NCBI GenBank assembly: GCA_964352855.1
Contig: CAYGTR010000009.1
Location: 1 to 64,000, forward strand
From: Litorimonas sp964352855
Lineage (GTDB): Bacteria > Pseudomonadota > Alphaproteobacteria > Caulobacterales > Maricaulaceae
Direction: 5' to 3'
DNA length: 64,000 nt
The stretch's first letter is position 1, and every line of letters begins with the position of its first letter. The position numbers and the translations under genes are program-made. Positions 16,857 through 25,937 of the stretch are shown piece by piece. The notes below the pieces were generated by a model. It was not told the DNA's origin, searched no databases, and was given only the letters and a program-made list of their open reading frames with translations.

Positions 16857-17776
16857 GACAAAGCCTCCGCATACCAAGACGCTCTCCAAAGCTTAAGAGC
16901 AAACAACCGCGCTTTCATGGGAAGAGGGGCTTTCACAATTGCCTTTAAGACGGGTCGTGCAAATGTTTGTCCCGGAACTTTTTTCAGGCGCTTAGACAAC
17001 CGATAAAGCGCCAATGTTTTGGCTAAATCAGGATGTTTTTCCGTGAAACGCACATAGTTGGCACCACTTGTCTTAAAGCGATTTAGTAATGTATCAGTAT
17101 CTTCTAAACCCAAATGGAGGGCTGGATTGTCAATATGCTTTAGGCGATAGGATTGACTGATACGGGCGGCCCATTCACTGTCTTCCCAACCCCATCCTTT
17201 AAATTCATCATCGAAGGGGTTTTCAACGATAATAGATTTTCGAAGGCATAGATTAGACGAGGCGACATATTGCGGTCCGGCAGCTTGTCTCTGTTCAAGA
17301 GGTAGGCAATCCGAAACAGCGGAAAGTGCGCGGTGAAGTTCACCAGACTTATCCGTTGATGACGTTTCTACACTAAACCCGCCAAATATAACATCGGCAC
17401 TATTACTTTTGATTTCGTCCAAATAGTTTTGTAAAAATGTCTGCGTAGTTGGTTGCATATCTGCATCCAGAAATAATATCCAATCCGCACGAGCAGTTTT
17501 TTGTAAATGATTGCGTGCCGAAGCCCGGCCTTGATTTAAAGGCAGTGTTATTAAGCAAATTGATGTTTTGCTCTCTGCGATAAGTGTTTCGAGCCTTGTT
17601 GTGAGGCACAAATCCTGTGTTCCGTCATCCACAAGGATGACTTCAATGAGTTCAGAGGTCTGCTGTTCAGATAAGGATTGCACAAGCGCACTCGCATCAT
17701 CCTGATAAAACGGGATGAGGACTGACAAGGCAGGTTTACACACTTCGAAACTGCGACTGAAAAATGACTTATTCAC
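16853..17776 (-). CDS. hfsG: Family 2 glycosyltransferase, HfsG type
   Basis: A 307-residue GT2 protein: ALSVLIPFYQDDASALV, VILVDDGTQD, then WILFLDADMQPT with the DxD, and a galactosyltransferase-like GWGWEDSEWAARI acceptor motif. The GTG at 17776 is chosen because AGAGG precedes it and it overlaps the upstream flippase stop by 8 bp; longer starts to 17851 run further into the flippase. The position between flippase and deacetylase matches Caulobacter hfsG, which adds GlcNAc-type sugars to the holdfast repeat unit. Confidence 0.83.
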   Translation of the reverse strand: MNKSFFSRSFEVCKPALSVLIPFYQDDASALVQSLSEQQTSELIEVILVDDGTQDLCLTTRLETLIAESKTSICLITLPLNQGRASARNHLQKTARADWILFLDADMQPTTQTFLQNYLDEIKSNSADVIFGGFSVETSSTDKSGELHRALSAVSDCLPLEQRQAAGPQYVASSNLCLRKSIIVENPFDDEFKGWGWEDSEWAARISQSYRLKHIDNPALHLGLEDTDTLLNRFKTSGANYVRFTEKHPDLAKTLALYRLSKRLKKVPGQTFARPVLKAIVKAPLPMKARLFALKLWRASWYAEALS

Positions 17777-19241
17777 TTGTCGCCTCTTGAAACTCAGCAG
17801 GTTTGAAACGCGCATAAATTGCATGAATATAATTCCGACAATTTGCAGCATTTATAATCCAACATATAACGATATAGACAAAAGCACCCCAACCCGCTTT
17901 GGCAAAAAGTTTGACGGCATCCGGCCAATATTCGGGCCATGGTATCACAAGGACTGCTGCCGCCATGACCGCGCAGGCCAACAAAATTTGTCCCAGTGCT
18001 TTAAGAGGCAAGGGAAGGGGATAATAGCGGCGCGCAATGATGAAGGCGATGATTGTGCCTAAACTATAGGCGGCGACAGTTGCATAGACGGCCCCTAACA
18101 GACCGTATAGCGGAATAAGCCACAAATTTAGCCCGATATTTAAAACAAAGGGCGGCACCATAACCCAGACAAAAGATTTAGTGGCACCGGACAGCATGAA
18201 AGCCCGTTGGATGTAATAATTGATAAAGCCGTTTAAAACACCTGCAAAGGCGATCCAAGGCATCACCATGACGGCGTTTTCCCGTACAGACTCACCCATG
18301 ATAAAACCTGCGTCTTGTGCCACCAATGCCACGCCGGTGGCTGCGGGTAATGTGATCCATAAAAGCGATGCGCCGTAATCTCTCATAATGGATTGAGAGA
18401 CCTCAGACCCGTTCCGCTCAAACGCTGTGATAGCCACAGGAGTCACAGCCATAGAAATCCAGATGAACACGATTTCTAAGCTACGGTTCGCCAAATTATA
18501 TCCGGCATTATATTCACCGGCTGAGGCCTCTCCCATGAGGCCGGCAATTAAGTAAACATCTGCCGAATTCAGCGCATAGGACAAAATCAAAGACAGACTG
18601 ATAGGGATACCATAAGCCGCGTAAATCTTAACTTTTTTGCTATCAAATATGCCACCTTTTAATCGTGGCAACATAAATAATAAATCAACGCTGAGAACGA
18701 TGAGCGCCCCTAAAACAATGCCGATAAAAGGACCTGTTTCACGCAAAGGCGTTGTCAAAATAAGGATAATGCCAATCGAAAATGCCAGTAATGTCTGCGT
18801 CGAAAAACTGATGGAATAGCGTTTTATACGGTGGGCTGCTTTATGGGCTTCCATACCGATATTGATAAAAACAGAAACGCAAGTCGACCCAATCGCGAAT
18901 GCAATTACAGTTTTCATTGTTTCTGAAAGCGGAAGAAAGAGGATGATTGCGCTATAAACACAGGCGGCAACAACACTCATTATCGCCGCTATGCCGTAGA
19001 GTGTTTTAAGGTGTGTGGCGACGTTGTTTTCATGTTCTGCTCGCGCTTGGAACCGTGCCATTGCGGCTTCTATCCATGTGAACATCAATGTATGAGCAAA
19101 ATGCATTGTTATGATGGCGACGGCGTAACGCCCAAATTCGGCCGCTGAGAGCAGCCGCGTTAAAATCACCACGGTTCCGAAACTTACGATGATATTCGCA
19201 AGATTGACCGGAATATAGGCGAGCATTGACCGACCCATCAT
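17769..19241 (-). CDS. hfsF: Polysaccharide repeat-unit flippase, HfsF/Wzx type
   Basis: An integral membrane protein of about 490 residues with some 12-14 hydrophobic segments, of the MVF/polysaccharide-biosynthesis (Wzx) family. The N-terminal LTRLLSAAEFGRYA motif is typical. It would move lipid-linked repeat units to the periplasmic face. Two starts are possible: ATG at 19241 with GGAGA at a good distance, or GTG at 19304 overlapping the upstream gene. I prefer 19241 for its ribosome-binding site. Confidence 0.85.
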   Translation of the reverse strand: MMGRSMLAYIPVNLANIIVSFGTVVILTRLLSAAEFGRYAVAIITMHFAHTLMFTWIEAAMARFQARAEHENNVATHLKTLYGIAAIMSVVAACVYSAIILFLPLSETMKTVIAFAIGSTCVSVFINIGMEAHKAAHRIKRYSISFSTQTLLAFSIGIILILTTPLRETGPFIGIVLGALIVLSVDLLFMLPRLKGGIFDSKKVKIYAAYGIPISLSLILSYALNSADVYLIAGLMGEASAGEYNAGYNLANRSLEIVFIWISMAVTPVAITAFERNGSEVSQSIMRDYGASLLWITLPAATGVALVAQDAGFIMGESVRENAVMVMPWIAFAGVLNGFINYYIQRAFMLSGATKSFVWVMVPPFVLNIGLNLWLIPLYGLLGAVYATVAAYSLGTIIAFIIARRYYPLPLPLKALGQILLACAVMAAAVLVIPWPEYWPDAVKLFAKAGWGAFVYIVICWIINAANCRNYIHAIYARFKPAEFQEATSE

Positions 19242-19281
19242 GGTCGGTCTCCGGTCATTGGATATATCACTTTTGATAACA

Positions 19282-20871
19282 TTACCGGATAGTGTCTCTA
19301 TCACCCAGTAGAACGGGCAAGGTCATCAACATAATATAGAGATCGAACCAGAAACTACTGCGCTCAATATAATCAACATCAAGCTGAACGCGACGGGCAA
19401 TATCTTCGCCTGTCTCAAGTGCACCGCGCGACCCATTAATTTGCGCCCAACCTGTCATACCGGGTTTGACACGGTGACGATGCGCGTATTCCTCAACCAA
19501 CTCAATGCTGTCTTTGCCTGCTGTACGCATACCGACAGCATGTGGCCGAGGGCCCACGAGGGACATCTCACCTTTTAAAACATTCAAAAGTTGTGGTAAT
19601 TCATCAATGCTTGTCTTGCGAATGAAGCGCCCGATTTTGGTCACACGTGTATCCCCATAAGTGACCTGTTTCGTTGCATTGATATCTTCTTTATCTTTGG
19701 CCATAGACCGGAATTTATAGACATTGAAAATACGGTTATTGAACCCGTGACGGGGTTGTTTGAAAATCACAGGGCCGGGACTGTCTAACTTAATGAGCAG
19801 GGCAATGAGAGCCAAAAAGGGTGCACCTAATACGATGGTAACCGTGCTGAGGATAATATCCGTCAGGCGTTTAATGGCTGTGTGATGACCACTTTTAGGG
19901 CGTCCTGTTACGTCACGTAAGCTAATTTCTGCAATTTCAGAAACACGTTGTTGAACATGATTGAGCGTCTCAAACTCATCGACCACAAAGGCAATGCGAT
20001 TGGGCAATAAACGCACTTGATTGACGAAGGCTTGCTTACGGTCGGCGGCCATTGATGGCAGCGTCACAACAATACGGTTTACAAAAGGTAGTTTGTCCCA
20101 CGCCAAGAGATCTTCAACGCGTCCGACAACCGGGACGCCGTGAATATTGAGGGGCGCACGTGTCAAACGGTCATCAAAAATCGCTAAAATATTGAGCTCT
20201 TTTGTTTTAGCGTTTTCTTCAATGATACGCCGTGCAGACTCTGTTGCTCCCAACATCACGATGGTCGGGGCGAGGGCCCCTTTGCGGTGCAAGCGTTGGG
20301 TATGGACATGATAAAGCCCGTGTAAGACAAGTAAGACAAGTGTGGCCCCGACACCGGCTTTGGCCAAGGCGTCAGGCAAGAAGCTTTCTGGTCTGATAAT
20401 CAGTGCAAATGTCAGCCATGCGCCAAGTGCTCCTGCGGAAGCGAGAGCGACAAGCCGCAAATGCTGTCCAAAACTTTCTGTTGGGCTAAACCGATGTGCA
20501 CGGTTCATAAATAAAAGACTGATGAAGAAGAAACTGCCGAGAACCGCTGCAGCAATAGGGGCAATGATGCCATTATTATTCGTGCCGACATAACCGTTCC
20601 AGATACCCACAGCGATAATAGAAATGACAGCTAAAACATCGAAGCTACGCATGATGAAGCGTAACGCATTCATGTTAACCTGTTTCTCCGGCACATAAAT
20701 ATCCGCGACCGTCTTACGACGACGGCGACGTTCCGGCATAGACGGCAAAGGTGATTGCACAACCCGACGCTTCTCATCCCCCATGCGTGTTGAGGCGACA
20801 GCAGGCTTCAGGTCCGCTGTGAAAAGCGGGCTAAGTGGTAAATCACTTCGCTGTTTTGGCTTTGCCGACAT
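19282..20871 (-). CDS. hfsE: Polyprenyl-phosphate sugar-1-phosphate transferase, HfsE/PssY type
   Basis: A 529-residue initiating transferase that loads the first sugar-1-phosphate on undecaprenyl phosphate. The N-terminal half has several membrane segments (about residues 70-180) and a CoA-binding-like domain; the C-terminal catalytic domain carries FKQPRHGFNNRIFNVYKFRSM, TSIDELPQLLNVLKGEMS and LVGPRP. It is the first gene of the leftward holdfast-type run. Caulobacter has three interchangeable enzymes of this class (HfsE, PssY, PssZ), so the exact name is uncertain. Confidence 0.85.
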   Translation of the reverse strand: MSAKPKQRSDLPLSPLFTADLKPAVASTRMGDEKRRVVQSPLPSMPERRRRRKTVADIYVPEKQVNMNALRFIMRSFDVLAVISIIAVGIWNGYVGTNNNGIIAPIAAAVLGSFFFISLLFMNRAHRFSPTESFGQHLRLVALASAGALGAWLTFALIIRPESFLPDALAKAGVGATLVLLVLHGLYHVHTQRLHRKGALAPTIVMLGATESARRIIEENAKTKELNILAIFDDRLTRAPLNIHGVPVVGRVEDLLAWDKLPFVNRIVVTLPSMAADRKQAFVNQVRLLPNRIAFVVDEFETLNHVQQRVSEIAEISLRDVTGRPKSGHHTAIKRLTDIILSTVTIVLGAPFLALIALLIKLDSPGPVIFKQPRHGFNNRIFNVYKFRSMAKDKEDINATKQVTYGDTRVTKIGRFIRKTSIDELPQLLNVLKGEMSLVGPRPHAVGMRTAGKDSIELVEEYAHRHRVKPGMTGWAQINGSRGALETGEDIARRVQLDVDYIERSSFWFDLYIMLMTLPVLLGDRDTIR

Positions 20872-21178
20872 TTATTTCCACCCAATTTTTGTCTAACCTT
20901 ATTCGGAAGCTACAAATATCTGGTAAATGCAACTTACATTCGAACAAATATGCGTAATTCGAACCAACACAGTGTATATGTTACGAATATGACCAATTCG
21001 CGCGGATTTATGGTAAACAGGGGCTTAATTTGGGCAGAATGTTAATAGGGAGAAAGTTTTCATAGTTTTGTTGTTTAGAGCAATATAGTTCTTCATGTGC
21101 ATATTAAAGCCTCAAAATTATATGTTCATACCCATCAAGAGCCCTTATACGTTCCAAAATATAACACGGAGACTCCCC
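20872..21178. promoter_or_regulatory. Divergent intergenic region between hfsE-like and mmsA genes
   Basis: About 300 bp without a gene. The octamer ATTCGAAC occurs twice on the same strand 19 bp apart (20938-20945 and 20957-20964), a spacing near two helical turns. A related TTACGAAT lies at 20993-21000. These could be binding sites for a regulator, but no known consensus was recognised. GGAGA before 21179 is the mmsA ribosome-binding site. Confidence 0.3.
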
Positions 21179-22672
21179 ATGAAGACCATAGGCCATTTTA
21201 TTGATGGTAACCGTGTGAACGGTACATCAGGGCGCACAAAAGACATCTTCAATCCCAACACGGGAGAGGTGCAGGCCAAAGTGTCTATGGCGACGCCTGC
21301 GGAACTTGATGCGGCTGTAGCCTCTGCGGCGGCAGCGCAAGTGATTTGGGCGAATACGAACCCGCAAAAACGTTCCCGTATTTTGTTTGCTTATAAACAA
21401 CTCGTCGAAGCCAATATGGATGATTTGGCGGCAATGTTGTCGTCTGAGCATGGCAAGGTGCTCGCCGACAGTCGCGGCGATGTTATTCGCGGTGTTGACG
21501 TGATCGAATTTGCCTGCGGTATTCCACATGGTCAAAAGGGTGAACATACTTATGGCGCGGGGCCTGAGATTGACGTTTATTCTATGCGTAAGCCATTAGG
21601 AGTTGTCGCAGGCATCACCCCGTTTAATTTCCCAGCCATGATCCCGATGTGGATGTTCGGCATGGCCATTGCGACGGGGAATGCCTGTATTTTGAAGCCT
21701 TCTGAAAAAGATCCGTCTGTGCCGATGCGTTTAGCGGAGTTGTTTGTTGAAGCAGGCGGCCCTGTCGGTCTCCTCCAATGTATCAATGGCGACAAAGAAA
21801 TCGTAGATGCCATTTGCGATCATCCGACCATTAAAGCGGTGAGCTTCGTCGGGTCGTCTGATATCGCGCAATATGTCTATGCCCGCGCGACAGCGAACGG
21901 CAAACGCGCACAATGTATGGGCGGGGCAAAGAACCACGGTATTATAATGCCGGATGCCAATATGGATCAGGCAGTCAAAGATATTCTTGGGGCTGCTTTT
22001 GGGTCTGCAGGGGAACGCTGCATGGCCCTGCCTGTTGTCGTGCCCGTGGGTGAAGGCACCGCCGAGCGGTTCTTAGAGAAAATGCTGCCCGCGATTGAAA
22101 AGATGAAAGTCGGTGTGTCCGAAGACCCTGATGCCGATTACGGCCCTGTCGTAACAAGCGTCCATCGTGACAGCATCAAAGCACAAGTGACAAAGGCCGT
22201 GAAAGAGGGCGCCCAGCTCTTGGTGGATGGCCGAGACTTTTCATTGCAAGGTTATGAAGACGGGTTTTTTATCGGGCCGTCCCTGCTCGATAACGTCACA
22301 CCGGATATGGAAACTTATCAGGATGAAATTTTTGGTCCTGTCCTTCAAATCGTGCGCGCAAATACGTTTGAAGAGGCGCTACGCTTGCCGAGTGAACATC
22401 AATACGGAAATGGCGTTGCCATCTTTACACAAAATGGCCGCGTCGCCAGAGAGTTTGCAGATCGGGTTGAAGTCGGCATGGTCGGGATTAATGTGCCCAT
22501 TCCTGTGCCTGTCGCCTATCACAGTTTTGGCGGTTGGAAACGCTCGGCATTTGGCGATGCCAATCAATACGGCATGGAAGGTTTACGGTTTTACACAAAA
22601 GTCAAAACTGTCACGCAAAGATGGCCCGAAGGCGAAACGGAAGATTCAGCTTTCATTATTCCAACGTTTTAG
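21179..22672 (+). CDS. mmsA: Methylmalonate-semialdehyde dehydrogenase (CoA-acylating)
   Basis: A 497-residue aldehyde dehydrogenase oxidising methylmalonate semialdehyde to propionyl-CoA in valine breakdown. ITPFNFPAMIPMWMFG and the catalytic Cys281 in AGERCMALPVVVPVG are characteristic; the fingerprint IPVPVAYHSFGGWKRS is near the C-terminus. The ATG at 21179 follows GGAGA and gives the normal length; the longer in-frame start at 21095 does not. It leads a rightward valine/isobutyrate operon. Confidence 0.95.
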   Translation: MKTIGHFIDGNRVNGTSGRTKDIFNPNTGEVQAKVSMATPAELDAAVASAAAAQVIWANTNPQKRSRILFAYKQLVEANMDDLAAMLSSEHGKVLADSRGDVIRGVDVIEFACGIPHGQKGEHTYGAGPEIDVYSMRKPLGVVAGITPFNFPAMIPMWMFGMAIATGNACILKPSEKDPSVPMRLAELFVEAGGPVGLLQCINGDKEIVDAICDHPTIKAVSFVGSSDIAQYVYARATANGKRAQCMGGAKNHGIIMPDANMDQAVKDILGAAFGSAGERCMALPVVVPVGEGTAERFLEKMLPAIEKMKVGVSEDPDADYGPVVTSVHRDSIKAQVTKAVKEGAQLLVDGRDFSLQGYEDGFFIGPSLLDNVTPDMETYQDEIFGPVLQIVRANTFEEALRLPSEHQYGNGVAIFTQNGRVAREFADRVEVGMVGINVPIPVPVAYHSFGGWKRSAFGDANQYGMEGLRFYTKVKTVTQRWPEGETEDSAFIIPTF

Positions 22673-22681
22673 GAGGCTCTG

Positions 22682-23821
22682 TTGGACTTCCAACTCTCAG
22701 AAGAACAGACGCTTATTCAGGATATGGCGCGGCAATTTGCGGTAGGCGAACTCGCTCCGCATTCGGCCATGTGGGACGAAGAAAAATTTCTGGATCGTGA
22801 TGTTTTTAAAAAAGCGGCTGAATTAGGCTTTCTTGGTATTTATACGAGTGAGGAGCATGGCGGTACAGCTTTGTCTCGTTTAGACTCCGCGCTGGTCTTT
22901 GAGCAGCTCGCGGCAGGTGATGTGTCCCACACGGCGATGATGACCATTCATAATATGGCGACATGGATGATTGACCGTTATGGCGATGATAATGTCCGTG
23001 CGAAATATGTGCAGCGTCTGACAGCGGGGGAATTAATTGCGTCCTATTGTTTGACGGAACCGGGGGCGGGATCGGATGCGGCGTCGCTCTCGACTAAAGC
23101 CTTACGAGACGGTGACGATTATATCCTTAACGGCACAAAGACCTTTATCTCCGGCGCGGGGTGGTCTGATATTTATGTTGTTATGGCGCGAACCTCTGAC
23201 GATGGCGCGCGTGGTGTTTCGACCTTCGTTGTCGAGAAAGGCACGCCCGGATTGTCTTTTGGCGCAAATGAGAAAAAGATGGGGTGGAACGCCCAACCGA
23301 CAGCTCAAGTCATTTTCGAAGACTGCCGTATCCCCGCTGAAAACCGTATCGGCGCGGAAGGGGACGGATTTAAATTCGCCATGAGCGGCTTGGACGGGGG
23401 CCGTATCAATATAGGCGCTTGCAGTCTTGGGGGTGCGCAAAAGGCGCTCGATGCAACACTGGAATATACAAAAGATCGCAAGCAATTCGGTAAAGCCATT
23501 TCTGATTTTCAAAACACGCAATTCATGTTGGCTGATATGGCAACAGAATTAGAAGCCTCTCGCATTATGATTTATCGCGCCGCTGATATGGTTGATAAGA
23601 AACTTCCCAACGCAGGTGCAGCCTGTGCCATGGCCAAGCGCTTTGCGACGGATATGTGCAGTAAAATCGCCAATGACGCGCTGCAACTTCACGGTGGGTA
23701 TGGATATTTGAAAGACTACCCGATTGAACAAATCGTGCGGGATCTTCGTGTCCATCAAATCTTGGAGGGTACGAACCAAGTTATGCGTATGATTGTGAGC
23801 CGGAGCTTGTTGAGACAATGA
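22682..23821 (+). CDS. Acyl-CoA dehydrogenase, probably isobutyryl-CoA dehydrogenase
   Basis: A 379-residue FAD acyl-CoA dehydrogenase. CLTEPGAGSDAASL and GAGWSDIYVVMART are the FAD/substrate motifs, GRINIGACSLGGAQ follows, and the catalytic Glu is in HQILEGTNQVMRMI near the C-terminus, its place in the short-chain/isobutyryl group. It starts with TTG behind a perfect AGGAGG, ten bases after mmsA. Its neighbours point to isobutyryl-CoA from valine as substrate. Confidence 0.9.
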   Translation: MDFQLSEEQTLIQDMARQFAVGELAPHSAMWDEEKFLDRDVFKKAAELGFLGIYTSEEHGGTALSRLDSALVFEQLAAGDVSHTAMMTIHNMATWMIDRYGDDNVRAKYVQRLTAGELIASYCLTEPGAGSDAASLSTKALRDGDDYILNGTKTFISGAGWSDIYVVMARTSDDGARGVSTFVVEKGTPGLSFGANEKKMGWNAQPTAQVIFEDCRIPAENRIGAEGDGFKFAMSGLDGGRINIGACSLGGAQKALDATLEYTKDRKQFGKAISDFQNTQFMLADMATELEASRIMIYRAADMVDKKLPNAGAACAMAKRFATDMCSKIANDALQLHGGYGYLKDYPIEQIVRDLRVHQILEGTNQVMRMIVSRSLLRQ

Positions 23822-23828
23822 GCATCGC

Positions 23829-23993
23829 TCGCATTTCATATCTTTCCTCCACCGCCAGGGCGGAGCGGGTAAGCGAAAGCTTAAACATAGGAATGCTTTT
23901 CTTGGCAGCGCAGACGCGCTGTACCCTGTCCCTTTTCCACGTTTTGAAAACGCTCCAGACACCTCCCCCGCTTTCGCGGTGTAAGAAATGCGA
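23829..23993. repeat. Palindromic, MITE-like intergenic element
   Basis: A 165-bp stretch filling the gap between two operon genes. It is bounded by a perfect 9-bp inverted repeat TCGCATTTC / GAAATGCGA. Inside each end is a CACCGC-type hairpin (CCGCCAGGGCGG at left; CACCTCCCCCGCTTTCGCGGTG region at right). No ORF is convincing. The architecture resembles a miniature inverted-repeat or REP-type element inserted within the operon. Confidence 0.5.
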
Positions 23994-24006
23994 ATAGAGT
24001 AGATAA

Positions 24007-25053
24007 ATGACAGACCAAATTGTTTCCCGTGTCGTAGGTAATCTCGGCTATATAACACTGAACCGTCCTAATGCGCTCAATGCTTTGACGCTAGAGATGT
24101 GTGAAGAACTCACACGGCTTCTTCTTGAGTGGGAAAAAGACGACTCCGTTGGCGCTGTCTTGATTGACGGTGCGGGAGATCGCGCCTTTTGTGCGGGTGG
24201 CGATGTTATTCTTCTCCATGATAGTGGGAAGGCCGGTGATGATCGGGCGGAACAATTCTGGCGGACGGAATATGCTTTGAATGAACTTATTCACCGCTAT
24301 TCAAAACCCTATATTACCTTGATTGATGGTTTTGTTATGGGCGGCGGGGTTGGCCTGTCCGTGCATGGGCAGTATCGCATTGCAGGGGATAATACACTTT
24401 TTGCTATGCCGGAAACAGGCATAGGGTATTTCCCCGATGTCGGCGGGACTTACTTTTTGCCGCGCCTCGGCTTGGATATTGGCCAATGGCTCGGTTTAAC
24501 GGGTGCGCGGTTGAACGCGTCGCAGTCTTTGGAAATTGGCGTGGCAAACGGATTTATCCCAACGGATAAACATAATGATTTTATCGAAGCTATGGGCAAA
24601 GCTTCGTTGGATGGATCAGATGCGCCAATTGCGGCGCTGATGGGCAAATTTTTGGAGCCCGGCCCGATGGATGCAGACCTGCCCGCCGCTCTGACGGCCT
24701 TTAATGAAAAAGATGTCCCGTCTATCCTTAAAGCTCTCGATGGTATGAGTGGAGAGTGGGCGGCAAAACAGGCGGCAAGCATCCGTAAGAAAAGCCCGCT
24801 TGCCATAGCTGTGACATTTGAAGCGATTAAACGCGGCCTGGACTTGAATTTCAAAGAGGCGATGTCGCAGGAGCTCGACTTGTCACTCAATTTCTTGAAG
24901 ACTCAGGATTTCTACGAAGGCATTCGGGCGCAATTAATTGATAAAGATCGTAATCCGAAATGGTCGCATGAAAGTATCGCAACGGTTATGTCCGACCAAA
25001 TTGAAAGACTATTCAGAAAAACGGCCACACCGCCGCAGGAGTTCCTATCATGA
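24007..25053 (+). CDS. 3-hydroxyisobutyryl-CoA hydrolase
   Basis: A 348-residue crotonase-fold enzyme of the HIBCH type. VLIDGAGDRAFCAGGDVILL provides the oxyanion-hole region, DGFVMGGGVGLSVHG the second, and MPETGIGYFPDVGGTYFLPR the catalytic Glu/Asp region. The length and the long C-terminal part distinguish it from ordinary enoyl-CoA hydratases. It frees 3-hydroxyisobutyrate for the next enzyme, whose gene overlaps its stop by 4 bp. Confidence 0.9.
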   Translation: MTDQIVSRVVGNLGYITLNRPNALNALTLEMCEELTRLLLEWEKDDSVGAVLIDGAGDRAFCAGGDVILLHDSGKAGDDRAEQFWRTEYALNELIHRYSKPYITLIDGFVMGGGVGLSVHGQYRIAGDNTLFAMPETGIGYFPDVGGTYFLPRLGLDIGQWLGLTGARLNASQSLEIGVANGFIPTDKHNDFIEAMGKASLDGSDAPIAALMGKFLEPGPMDADLPAALTAFNEKDVPSILKALDGMSGEWAAKQAASIRKKSPLAIAVTFEAIKRGLDLNFKEAMSQELDLSLNFLKTQDFYEGIRAQLIDKDRNPKWSHESIATVMSDQIERLFRKTATPPQEFLS

Positions 25054-25937
25054 TCATCGCCTTTATTGGACTTGGGAATATGGGTCTTGGCATGGCAGGA
25101 AATCTCGCCAAGGCGGGACATGAGGTGAGGGCGTTGGATATTTCCAAAGAGGCGGTCTCTAAAGCGGTTGCCGCCGGATGTATTGCGGGCGAGAATGCCA
25201 AAGATACATTGAGCTCTGCTGATGTTGTTGTGACCATGCTCCCCGCAGGTAAACATGTGCGTTCGGTTTATACTGGCGAAGACGGCGTTTTCTCTCATGC
25301 CAAAGAAGGTACCGTATTTATCGATTGCTCTACCATTGATGTGGCAACGGCGCGAGACGTCATTTCTCAAGCCGAAGCAAAAGGTTTTGCCATGATAGAT
25401 GCGCCTGTATCGGGCGGTGTCGGCGGGGCGGCAGCGGGGACGCTGACCTTTATGTGCGGCGGCACAGAGTCAGCTTTTGATTGCGCCAAGCCGCTTCTCG
25501 ACATCATGGGGAAAAATATTTTCCACGCGGGGGATGCAGGAAACGGGCAGGTGGCCAAGATTTGCAACAATATGCTGCTGGGTATCCATATGATCGGAAC
25601 CTGTGAGGCGTTTAACCTGGCTGAAAAACTCGGTCTGGACGCGCAGACCTTTTATGATATTAGCTCGACAGCTTCGGGTCAAAACTGGTCGATGACCAGC
25701 TATTGTCCGGCCCCCGGGCCAGTGCCGACAGCACCGTCTAATAAGGATTATCAACCGGGCTTCGCCGCAGGCATGATGCTCAAAGACTTACGCCTCGCGC
25801 AAGAAGCCGCAACAGCGGCGCGGGCGGCAACACCCCTCGGCGCACAATCTGAAGCGCTTTACGCGCTTATGGAAGCGGCAGGCAAAGACGGGCTTGACTT
25901 CTCCGGGGTCATGAAACTCATCAACGGTTCCCTTTAA
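25050..25937 (+). CDS. mmsB: 3-hydroxyisobutyrate dehydrogenase
   Basis: A 295-residue NAD-dependent beta-hydroxyacid dehydrogenase. IAFIGLGNMGLGMAGNL binds NAD, DAPVSGGVGGAAAGTLTFM is the substrate loop, and the catalytic Lys lies in GNGQVAKICNNML near residue 170. It produces methylmalonate semialdehyde, the substrate of MmsA, closing the pathway within this operon. Its stop overlaps the stop of the convergent racemase-family gene. Confidence 0.95.
   Translation: MIIAFIGLGNMGLGMAGNLAKAGHEVRALDISKEAVSKAVAAGCIAGENAKDTLSSADVVVTMLPAGKHVRSVYTGEDGVFSHAKEGTVFIDCSTIDVATARDVISQAEAKGFAMIDAPVSGGVGGAAAGTLTFMCGGTESAFDCAKPLLDIMGKNIFHAGDAGNGQVAKICNNMLLGIHMIGTCEAFNLAEKLGLDAQTFYDISSTASGQNWSMTSYCPAPGPVPTAPSNKDYQPGFAAGMMLKDLRLAQEAATAARAATPLGAQSEALYALMEAAGKDGLDFSGVMKLINGSL

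Noticed and set aside
22227..22745. 172-codon frame inside mmsA
   Set aside because: Alternate-frame shadow of mmsA and the acyl-CoA dehydrogenase start.
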